DNA of 7,101 nt. Origin: Clostridiales bacterium. GTDB lineage: Bacteria > Bacillota > Clostridia > Oscillospirales > Acutalibacteraceae. Shown here one piece after another: positions 1-5,483 of the stretch; the first letter of the stretch is position 1, and each line of letters starts with the position of its first letter. The notes under the pieces were generated by a model. That model worked only from the letters and a program-made list of their open reading frames with translations. It was not told the origin of the DNA and did no database searches. The position numbers and the translations under genes are program-made. The stretch covers positions 1 through 7,101 of the forward strand of contig JAAVHU010000045.1 in the NCBI GenBank assembly GCA_014799585.1. The letters are read 5' to 3'.

Positions 1-1
1 A

Positions 2-655
2 GGTCAAAGCCTTAATTCTGTTGATGAAACGGATTGGACAAAGGCAGCAGAGCTTTTGGCAGAGCAGAAAGATACCGTAAGCCCTGTTTACGTAATGGAT
101 GAAATATTTAATCTTATGGAAAGCGGAGAATATGCTTTCGCAACCTATTATGCAGGTGATTATGCTTTAATGCACGATAATAATGAAAGCCTTGCTTATT
201 GTTTCCCGGAAGAGGGCGTAAATATCTTTTACGATGCGTTCTGCATTCCTAAATGTGTTCAGAATAAAAATGGTGCAGAAGCGTTTATAAACTTTATGCA
301 GGAGCCTCAGGTGGCTTTGGAGAACGCAGAGTTTATTTATTATGCTTCGCCAAATGTTACAGTTAAATATAATGAAGAACATTCCCTTTATCAGAATGAG
401 GCGGTTTATCCTCAGAATATGCCGAAAGGTCAGTATTTTGAAAATCTACCGCAGAATATTCTTGAATTGCAGGCAGATTTGTGGACTAATGTAAAAAGCG
501 GTAATCTGTCGTTAAACAGTGAACTCAATAATAAAAAGATTTATATTGAGTCCGGTGTGCTTGCTGGAATTGTGGCTATTGTGGCAGTATTCAAAATTGT
601 TTCAACAATCAAAAAACGAAAAATTGAAGATTTAAGTGACTTGTATGAAAAATAA
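2..655 (+). CDS. potD: Spermidine/putrescine ABC transporter substrate-binding protein (PotD family), 3' part
   Basis: The frame is open from the window edge, so the start and any lipoprotein signal lie upstream; 217 codons are visible. The visible part matches the C-terminal lobe of PotD-type binding proteins, which capture polyamines outside the membrane for a PotABC importer. The matching blocks are a GEY...YAGDYAL strand/helix (near 125-170), the hinge-side block NIFYDAFCIP (221-250), then NKNGAEAFINFMQEP (262-306) and YASPN (340-354). In E. coli PotD the equivalent of NIFYDAF carries Trp255 and Asp257; here the Asp is kept (233-235) and the Trp position appears to be Phe. Oddly, the protein ends in a hydrophobic helix (554-610) followed by a basic KKRK and a short charged tail, so it looks anchored at its C terminus. 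It could also be the binding domain of a larger permease fusion. The family is fairly sure; polyamine specificity is inferred. Confidence 0.82.
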   Translation, partial: GQSLNSVDETDWTKAAELLAEQKDTVSPVYVMDEIFNLMESGEYAFATYYAGDYALMHDNNESLAYCFPEEGVNIFYDAFCIPKCVQNKNGAEAFINFMQEPQVALENAEFIYYASPNVTVKYNEEHSLYQNEAVYPQNMPKGQYFENLPQNILELQADLWTNVKSGNLSLNSELNNKKIYIESGVLAGIVAIVAVFKIVSTIKKRKIEDLSDLYEK

Positions 656-1313
656 AACGAAATGTGTAATATTTGATTTGGACGGAACGCTTGTTAATAC
701 AATTATAGATTTAGGGCGTGCCTGTGATTATCTGCTTGCAAAGAATGGGATTAAACCTGAATGGTCTGAGGAAGATTATAAGGGCTTTGTCGGAAACGGA
801 GCAAAATTGCTTGTTGATAGAGCATTTGGCGGTAAATTAAGTTCCAAGCAACTTGAAGAGCAGTATTCTGATTTTAAAATCAAGTATAACGAAATAAAAA
901 TGGATAATGCATATATTTATGATGGTATGCTTGAAGTTGTTCAGATGTTAAAGAATAACGGCATTAAAATATCTGTATGCACGAATAAGCCTGATGTTGC
1001 GGCAAAAGGAATGGTAGAGCATCTTTTCGGAAAAGATGTATTTGATATCATTGTTGGGGCAACAGATGATTTACCAAAGAAACCAAATGTGGATATGCCT
1101 AAAGTAATTCTTAATAAACTTGAATTAGCTGCTGATGATTGTATCTGGATAGGTGACAGCTCAGTTGATATTGAAACAGCCAAAAATCTTGGCTGTGAAA
1201 GTATTGCGGTTACTTGGGGATTCAGATCCGCTGAAAGCCTTTTAAAATGTTCACCAGATTATGTTGTTGACACGCCAAAAGAAATTTTGAAAATTTTTGA
1301 AAATAAGTGTTGA
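645..1313 (+). CDS. gph: HAD-superfamily hydrolase, phosphoglycolate phosphatase-like
   Basis: This is a 222-residue cytoplasmic phosphatase of HAD subfamily IA. All four HAD motifs are visible: motif I FDLDGTL (nucleophile D11 and acid/base D13), motif II Thr in VCTNKP (T113), motif III Lys in KKPN (K146), and motif IV GDSSVD (D171, D175) for magnesium. The cap helices after motif I include VGNGAKLLVDRAF, which resembles Gph, so removal of phosphate from 2-phosphoglycolate is the best guess. Related enzymes such as PpaX or other sugar-phosphate phosphatases cannot be excluded. I chose the ATG at 645 over the in-frame GTG at 636 because it puts the usual short basic leader before motif I. A weak purine stretch (GAAGA, 626-630) lies upstream. 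The gene overlaps the end of the preceding binding-protein gene by 11 bases, so the two are probably cotranscribed and translationally coupled. Its TGA stop lies inside the -35 box of the tRNA promoter. Confidence 0.88.
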   Translation: MKNKTKCVIFDLDGTLVNTIIDLGRACDYLLAKNGIKPEWSEEDYKGFVGNGAKLLVDRAFGGKLSSKQLEEQYSDFKIKYNEIKMDNAYIYDGMLEVVQMLKNNGIKISVCTNKPDVAAKGMVEHLFGKDVFDIIVGATDDLPKKPNVDMPKVILNKLELAADDCIWIGDSSVDIETAKNLGCESIAVTWGFRSAESLLKCSPDYVVDTPKEILKIFENKC

Positions 1314-1338
1314 CATTTGAATAATCATCTGTTATACT
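1310..1338 (+). promoter_or_regulatory. Sigma-70-type promoter of tRNA-Leu
   Basis: The -35 box TTGACA (1310-1315) is a perfect consensus and the -10 box is TATACT (1333-1338), with exactly 17 bp between them. A TG at 1330-1331 makes an extended -10. Transcription should start near 1345, leaving a leader of about 8 bases before the tRNA. The -35 box includes the stop codon of the HAD gene. Confidence 0.9.
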
Positions 1339-1352
1339 ATCAATCGTTGTGA

Positions 1353-1437
1353 GCGAGAGTGGCGGAATCGGCAGACGCGCACGTTTGAGGGGCGTGTGGG
1401 GCGACTCGTACGGGTTCAAGTCCCGTCTCTCGCACCA
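1353..1437 (+). tRNA. tRNA-Leu (anticodon GAG)
   Basis: This is an 85-nt class II tRNA with an encoded CCA. The acceptor stem GCGAGAG (1353-1359) pairs fully with CTCTCGC (1427-1433), followed by discriminator A (1434) and CCA (1435-1437). The anticodon stem is CACGT (1380-1384) with GCGTG (1392-1396), enclosing loop TTGAGGG, so the anticodon is GAG at 1387-1389 after U33. A long variable arm (1397-1409) with a 3-bp stem (GCG/CGT) is typical of leucine tRNAs. The T arm is ACGGG-TTCAAGT-CCCGT (1410-1426). It should read the leucine codons CUC and CUU. It stands alone, with its own strong promoter and terminator, and no copy of its 3' end occurs elsewhere in the window. Confidence 0.97.
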
Positions 1438-1439
1438 AG

Positions 1440-1476
1440 ATAAGCGGATACCCATTCGGGTGTTCGCTTATTTTTT
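1440..1476 (+). terminator. Intrinsic terminator after tRNA-Leu
   Basis: A 14-bp hairpin stem (1440-1453 with 1458-1471, two G-U pairs) closes on the 4-base loop ATTC. It runs into six T residues (1471-1476). It begins 3 bases after the tRNA CCA and ends only 7 bases before the Shine-Dalgarno site of the next gene. Confidence 0.93.
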
Positions 1477-1493
1477 GTGTTTTAGGAGGAAGA

Positions 1494-2168
1494 ATGAAAA
1501 AGAAAATACAACTAAAGAATAATACAACAAATGATGCAAATGAGAAAAAAGAGCATTCTAATATCAAATTCAATATTTTAGAAATATTTTTGAAAATTAT
1601 ACCAATTGGAATTTCAATTATCGCTTTAGTTCTTTCTTTTTTTAGTTATAAAAATGCAAAAGAAAACAGTTTTTATAGCAGAGTATTTCAACCATTGACG
1701 TATTACTATGATTTTGATATAGATAATGAACAGACTGCTCAATTTGGAAACTATATTATGCCTGCAATTAAGTGCACAATTAATGTTAATAGCGGATGTA
1801 TTAACAAAATTATGGTTATAGCAACTGATGAAAATACCATAGATTCAATATATGCTTATAATTCGAAGACAGTTGAATCAGGATTGTTAAAGGATATGGC
1901 TGTTGATTTTGACTTGAAATTCTCTTCTATAGTTGAATTTGAAAATTTTATTTATCAATACATCTTTATTTATGTTGAAGGAACTAATAATGAATGGAAT
2001 TTAGATTGTTTGCAAATAAAATACAATGAAAATCAAACATTGGAAAGTATCGGTGCATTGGACACCACAGATTTATTAAGAAAAAACACTTATAATAATG
2101 ATATTATAAATATGATTTTGGTTGATTATGAAATGGTATTTAATGAAATAAAGAGCTTAACTAAATAA
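1494..2168 (+). CDS. Hypothetical single-pass membrane protein, AT-rich
   Basis: I do not recognise this 224-residue protein. It has a charged, Lys/Asn-rich N terminus (residues 1-29), one clear transmembrane helix at about 31-52 (IFLKIIPIGISIIALVLSFF), and then a domain of about 170 residues rich in Asn, Tyr, Asp and Ile without a motif I can name. The layout recalls small accessory membrane proteins with an N-terminal anchor, but the orientation of the large domain is unclear. The ATG at 1494 is supported by a perfect AGGAGG (1484-1489) with a short 4-base spacer. Base composition is visibly more AT-rich than that of the neighbouring housekeeping genes, and ATA and Asn codons are frequent, which hints at a different history. 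It lies between the tRNA terminator and alr with no convincing promoter of its own, so it either uses read-through transcription or an unseen promoter. Alr follows after 26 bases and may be cotranscribed. Confidence 0.8.
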   Translation: MKKKIQLKNNTTNDANEKKEHSNIKFNILEIFLKIIPIGISIIALVLSFFSYKNAKENSFYSRVFQPLTYYYDFDIDNEQTAQFGNYIMPAIKCTINVNSGCINKIMVIATDENTIDSIYAYNSKTVESGLLKDMAVDFDLKFSSIVEFENFIYQYIFIYVEGTNNEWNLDCLQIKYNENQTLESIGALDTTDLLRKNTYNNDIINMILVDYEMVFNEIKSLTK

Positions 2169-2194
2169 CCATTTCACTTTTGGGGTGACAAATA

Positions 2195-3343
2195 ATGTAT
2201 TATCGCACACAGGCATCTATTGATTTAGATGCTGTTGAATATAATTTTAATCAGGTCAGAAACAAATTACCGCAGAATGTAAAAATTCTTTCAGTTGTTA
2301 AGGCTGATGCCTACGGACACGGTGCTGTGCCGATTGCTCGTTTTTTGGACGATAAATGTGATTTTTTCGGTGTGGCCTGCATTGAAGAAGCAATGGAACT
2401 TATAAATGCTGATATTAAAAAGCCTATATTAATTCTTGGTTATGTTTCACCGCAGCTTTTTGATATAGTTGTTGAGCATAATATAAGAACTTCAATTTTT
2501 TCATTGAATGATGCAATGGCTTTATCAAACGAAGCTATAAAGCAGAATAAAACAGCTTTATTTCATTTTTGTGTGGATACAGGAATGAGCCGAATCGGAT
2601 TTCAGGTTAACGAAGAAAGTGCTGATATCTGCAAAAAAATTGCTTCATTGCCAAACATAATGGCAGAGGGATTGTTTTCTCATTTTGCTACTGCTGATGA
2701 AAAAGATTTAACAAAATCAAAAGCACAGCAAATGAAGTTTCAAGCATTTATACATATGCTTGAAAGCAGGGGAATGCAAATTCCTATTAAGCATATCAAT
2801 AATTCAGCCGCTATAATGAATTTTGACGAAACATTTGATATGTGCAGAATGGGTATTATTACATATGGTTTATATCCGTCTGAGGAAGTAAATCAATCTC
2901 TTCTTTCTATTAAGCCTGTAATGACTTGGAAAACGCATATTTCACATATTAAAACTCTTGAAAAAGGAAGAGAAATCTCGTATGGCGGAACTTATGTAAC
3001 ACCCGATGAACGAGTGATTGCAACAATTCCCGTTGGTTATGCCGATGGCTATCCAAGATGCCTTTCAAATATAGGAAAAGTTATTGTTAATGGTAAATAT
3101 GCTCCTATTGTTGGCAGAGTTTGTATGGATCAGTTTATGGTTGATGTAACGGATATTGAAGATGTGAGCATAGACAGTGAGGTTATTCTTGTTGGAAAAG
3201 GCGGAAATCTTGAATTAACTATGGAAGAGGTTTCAAATGTTGCTCATTCGTTTAATTACGAGCTTCCTTGCGGAATTGCTTCAAGAGTGCCAAGAACATA
3301 TTACAAAAATAATCAGCTTGTTTTCGTTAAAAACTATCTATAA
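2195..3343 (+). CDS. alr: Alanine racemase (Alr)
   Basis: This 382-residue, PLP-dependent cytoplasmic enzyme interconverts L- and D-alanine and supplies D-Ala for peptidoglycan. It is of full family length. The N-terminal TIM-barrel carries the PLP lysine in the signature VVKADAYGHGA (K36). R133 in DTGMSRIGF and R218 in CRMGIITYGLYP match conserved cofactor and substrate contacts. The C-terminal beta domain carries the second catalytic base, Y263, in ISYGGTY, and also GYADGYPR and the substrate-site block VCMDQFMVD (C310, M311). It ends with the usual GIASRVPR(T) block. The start ATG has a GGGGTGA Shine-Dalgarno (2182-2188) 6 bases upstream. It follows the hypothetical membrane protein by 26 bases with no clear promoter between, so the two may share a transcript. 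The next gene, a FemAB-family transferase, is also a peptidoglycan gene but has its own promoter. Confidence 0.97.
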   Translation: MYYRTQASIDLDAVEYNFNQVRNKLPQNVKILSVVKADAYGHGAVPIARFLDDKCDFFGVACIEEAMELINADIKKPILILGYVSPQLFDIVVEHNIRTSIFSLNDAMALSNEAIKQNKTALFHFCVDTGMSRIGFQVNEESADICKKIASLPNIMAEGLFSHFATADEKDLTKSKAQQMKFQAFIHMLESRGMQIPIKHINNSAAIMNFDETFDMCRMGIITYGLYPSEEVNQSLLSIKPVMTWKTHISHIKTLEKGREISYGGTYVTPDERVIATIPVGYADGYPRCLSNIGKVIVNGKYAPIVGRVCMDQFMVDVTDIEDVSIDSEVILVGKGGNLELTMEEVSNVAHSFNYELPCGIASRVPRTYYKNNQLVFVKNYL

Positions 3344-3346
3344 TAT

Positions 3347-3375
3347 TTGATTAATTCATAATAATATGATATATT
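3347..3375 (+). promoter_or_regulatory. Promoter of the FemAB-family gene
   Basis: A -35-like TTGATT (3347-3352) and a -10-like TATATT (3370-3375) are separated by 17 bp. TGA just before the -10 box (3367-3369) gives an extended -10. Start of transcription is expected near 3382. Both boxes lie within or against the arms of an inverted repeat (3347-3381). Confidence 0.65.
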
Positions 3376-3381
3376 AATCAA
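3347..3381. repeat. Inverted repeat around the FemAB-gene promoter
   Basis: TTGATTAAT (3347-3355) is the exact reverse complement of ATTAATCAA (3373-3381). Inside it, TCAT (3356-3359) also pairs with ATGA (3366-3369), leaving a 3-base bulge at 3370-3372. No T tract follows, so it is not a normal intrinsic terminator. An operator is possible, but in such AT-rich DNA chance is a serious alternative. Confidence 0.6.
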
Positions 3382-3406
3382 AGAATAGATTTCAGAGGTT
3401 TAAATA

Positions 3407-4441
3407 ATGGATGATAAAAAATTAAAAGAATTTTTAGAAACAAATAAAAAATCACATTTCCTTCAATCTCCTGAATGGGCAGAGGTTAAATCCAACTGGA
3501 AAAACGAAATGCTTGTTGTTGAAGAAAATGGCGAAATTAAAGGCGTAATGAGTGTACTTTTAAGAAAAGTTCCGATTTTGGGCAGATATATTATGTACGC
3601 TCCAAGAGGTTTTGTTTGTGATGAACACGATAAGGATACTCTTAAAAAGCTGACTGAAAAGGCAGCAGAGCTTGCCAAAAAATATAATGCATTTATTTTC
3701 AGAATGGATCCTGATATTCCAGATAATGATGAAGAATTCAAGTCTATTGCAAAAGAACTTGGTTATAAAATGAAAGAAAATATTGAAAGTATAGATCAGG
3801 TTGTTCAGCCGAAATATGTTTTTAGACTTGATATTTCAAATAAAACAGAAGAAGAGCTTATTGCTTCTTTCAATTCTAAAACAAGATACAATTTAAGGCT
3901 TTCAAAAAGAAAAGGTGTAACCACCAGAATCGGCACTAAAGCTGATATGGAAACCTTTTACAGAATTATGAAAGAAACAGGCTCACGTGATGATTTTTTC
4001 ATCCGCCCGATTTCTTATTTTGAAAAGATTTATGATTGTATGGGTGAAGACCATGCAAGAATTATTGTTGCTGAATATGAGGGTAAGCCAATAGCTGCTG
4101 TTATGCCGATAAAATACGGAAACAAGGTTTGGTATCTTTACGGCGGAAGCTCGAACGAATACAGAAATTTAATGCCGAATTATCAGCTTCAGTTTGAAAT
4201 GATGAAATGGGGTCTTGAAAACGGCTGTGAAGTATATGATTTCAGAGGTGTTTCCGGCTTTAAGGACGAAAATGATCCTCAATATGGCGTTTACAGATTT
4301 AAGAAGGGCTTTAATCCTGAATTTGTTGAATTCGTAAATGAGCTTTATATCGTATATGATCCGTTTATGAATAATCTTTTCAATACGAGTGAGAAATGCT
4401 ATAAAATGCTGAATGCTGTAAAGAAAAAAATAAAGGGTTAA
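3407..4441 (+). CDS. FemAB-family peptidoglycan aminoacyl transferase (FemX/MurM-like)
   Basis: Family members take an amino acid from aminoacyl-tRNA and attach it to the third residue of the peptidoglycan stem peptide on lipid II or its UDP precursor, starting an interpeptide bridge. This 344-residue protein shows the two GNAT-like subdomains. The first (about 1-145) has HFLQSPEWAEVK, YAPRGFV and FRMDPDI. The second (about 150-325) has SFNSKTRYNLRLSKRKG, WYLYGGSSNEYRNLMPNY, QFEMMKWGLENGCEVYDFRG and YGVYRFKKGF. The long coiled-coil arm of staphylococcal FemA is missing, so it resembles the compact Weissella FemX in size. The amino acid carried (Gly, Ala, Ser or other) cannot be read from sequence. 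The start has an AGAGG site (3394-3398) 8 bases upstream. It follows alr but has its own promoter, and it ends 6 bases before a terminator hairpin. Confidence 0.9.
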   Translation: MDDKKLKEFLETNKKSHFLQSPEWAEVKSNWKNEMLVVEENGEIKGVMSVLLRKVPILGRYIMYAPRGFVCDEHDKDTLKKLTEKAAELAKKYNAFIFRMDPDIPDNDEEFKSIAKELGYKMKENIESIDQVVQPKYVFRLDISNKTEEELIASFNSKTRYNLRLSKRKGVTTRIGTKADMETFYRIMKETGSRDDFFIRPISYFEKIYDCMGEDHARIIVAEYEGKPIAAVMPIKYGNKVWYLYGGSSNEYRNLMPNYQLQFEMMKWGLENGCEVYDFRGVSGFKDENDPQYGVYRFKKGFNPEFVEFVNELYIVYDPFMNNLFNTSEKCYKMLNAVKKKIKG

Positions 4442-4447
4442 AAAATG

Positions 4448-4477
4448 AAGGGAGATTCTATATCTCCCTTTTGTTTT
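4448..4477 (+). terminator. Intrinsic terminator after the FemAB-family gene
   Basis: AAGGGAGAT (4448-4456) pairs perfectly with ATCTCCCTT (4462-4470) around a 5-base loop. The T-rich run TTTTGTTTT (4469-4477) follows. The next gene starts only 16 bases downstream, leaving no room for a separate promoter between them. Confidence 0.88.
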
Positions 4478-4493
4478 AAAGAAGTGAACGATT

Positions 4494-5453
4494 ATGAAAC
4501 TTATTACACCATCTTTTTATAAAAATTTTGAATGTATAGCAGGTGCTTGCCCTGATAGCTGTTGTCAGGGTTGGGAAGTGGACGCTGATGAGGAATCTTT
4601 GTCTTACTACAAAACGCTTTCGGGCTGTTTAAGAGAGAAAATAGACAGCGTGCTTGATAAAGATGAATTTGGCAATACTATTTTTCGCCTTGCTGATAAA
4701 AAAAGATGCCCGTTTTTAAATAATGAAAATCTTTGTGATATGCATATTGCAATAGGCGGGGAGCATACGCCATATACCTGTCGAACATTTCCTAGATTTA
4801 TAAATGATTTCGGCGGCACAAGGGAAATGGGGATTTCTTTTTCCTGCCCTGTTGCAAGTGATATGATGTGGAATTTAAACGAAGACTTTGCTTTTGATAC
4901 TGAAATTAACAGTCTTCCGCCAAGCTTAAATGATATAGACGCTGAGCTTTATTTTAAATTGCTTACATACAGAAAAAAAGCATATTCCATTATGCAGAAC
5001 AGGGAAGCAGAAATAAAAGATAGATTAATAACGCTTCTTGATTTTGCTGCTGATATACAAAAGGAACTTGATAATTATTGTGAAAACGGCTCTGAAACTC
5101 AGTTTTTTGATGTATTCTGTAACCCTGAAGTGATTAATAGCGAATGGGTTGAAAAGGTTAAAAATCACAGCACGGAGCCTGTTTTTCCTGCAGATACAAT
5201 TTGTGAGAATATAGCTATGTATTTTCTTTTCAGATATTTTTTGACAGCGGTTTATGATTTTGATGTTCTTTCTAAAGTAAAAATGGCTGTAATCGGTGTT
5301 TTGATACCAGCATATTTCGGAAATGATGCGTGGACAATTCATCTTTGGAGCAAAGAAACAGAGCATAGCGATGTGAATATGGAACGCTATAAATATGAAT
5401 TAAGACACAATATTTATCTTACAACAAAGGAATTAAAAAAGCACCTCGTTTGA
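4494..5453 (+). CDS. FliB-family (lysine-N-methylase-like) cysteine-cluster protein
   Basis: The 319-residue protein opens with the family's cysteine signature, C14-x4-C19-x3-C23-C24 (CIAGACPDSCCQGW). It continues with C72 (RCPFL), C81 (LCDMH), C96 (YTCRTFPR) and C118 (FSCP). This spacing is that of the flagellin lysine-N-methylase FliB family, in which Salmonella FliB methylates flagellin lysines and has been reported to need an iron-sulfur cluster. The cysteine-rich half (1-125) is well kept; the C-terminal half (about 130-319) is helical and poorly conserved. It is shorter than Salmonella FliB (about 400 residues), and no flagellar gene is in the window, so the substrate is unknown; methylation of another protein or a plain metal-binding role is possible. 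The Shine-Dalgarno site is weak (GAAGTGA, 4481-4487). No promoter is seen between it and the upstream terminator. Its last five codons and stop lie in a terminator hairpin. Confidence 0.82.
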   Translation: MKLITPSFYKNFECIAGACPDSCCQGWEVDADEESLSYYKTLSGCLREKIDSVLDKDEFGNTIFRLADKKRCPFLNNENLCDMHIAIGGEHTPYTCRTFPRFINDFGGTREMGISFSCPVASDMMWNLNEDFAFDTEINSLPPSLNDIDAELYFKLLTYRKKAYSIMQNREAEIKDRLITLLDFAADIQKELDNYCENGSETQFFDVFCNPEVINSEWVEKVKNHSTEPVFPADTICENIAMYFLFRYFLTAVYDFDVLSKVKMAVIGVLIPAYFGNDAWTIHLWSKETEHSDVNMERYKYELRHNIYLTTKELKKHLV

Positions 5454-5470
5454 GGTGCTTTAATTTTCAA
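5438..5470. terminator. Bidirectional intrinsic terminator between convergent genes
   Basis: AAAGCACCTC (5438-5447) pairs perfectly over 10 bp with GAGGTGCTTT (5452-5461) around the loop GTTT. Read on the minus strand, the hairpin is followed by six T residues (complement of 5435-5440), an ideal end for the ROK kinase transcript. On the plus strand the tail is TTTAATTTT and then another T run, which is weaker but workable. The stop codon of the FliB-family gene (5451-5453) lies in the loop and 3' arm. Confidence 0.9.
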
Positions 5471-5483
5471 ATTTTTTTAATTT

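Noticed and set aside
636..644. GTG start for the HAD phosphatase
   Set aside because: The ATG at 645 gives the usual N terminus just before motif I; the GTG adds three residues with no better ribosome-binding site.
1353..1437. tRNA-Leu as an attachment site of an integrated element
   Set aside because: No integrase gene is present, and no second copy of the tRNA 3' end (TTCAAGTCCCG or CTCTCGCACCA) occurs downstream in the window. Only the AT-rich gene after it hints at insertion.
1222..1573. Two minus-strand open frames across the tRNA gene
   Set aside because: They read through the tRNA and its terminator on the opposite strand, and have no ribosome-binding site or protein-like composition that I can support.
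2114..2142. Possible alr promoter inside the end of the hypothetical gene (TGGTATTTA)
   Set aside because: The -10-like TATTTA at 2137-2142 has no acceptable -35 box 16-18 bp upstream (the sequence there is GATTTT).
3344..3381. Inverted repeat after alr as an intrinsic terminator
   Set aside because: The arms contain almost no G or C, the loop is long, and no T tract follows the right arm.
3463..3741. Minus-strand open frame of 92 codons inside the FemAB-family gene
   Set aside because: It is antisense to conserved FemAB motifs and its Ser-rich translation is typical of a shadow frame.
1353..4441. tRNA-Leu as the aminoacyl donor for the FemAB-family transferase
   Set aside because: The tRNA has all the normal elongator features and its own terminator, and known FemAB donors are mainly Gly, Ala and Ser tRNAs. 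Proximity alone is not evidence.
5025..5366. Minus-strand open frame of 113 codons inside the FliB-family gene
   Set aside because: It is fully antisense to a gene with clear family motifs, has no good start site, and looks like a chance frame in AT-rich DNA.
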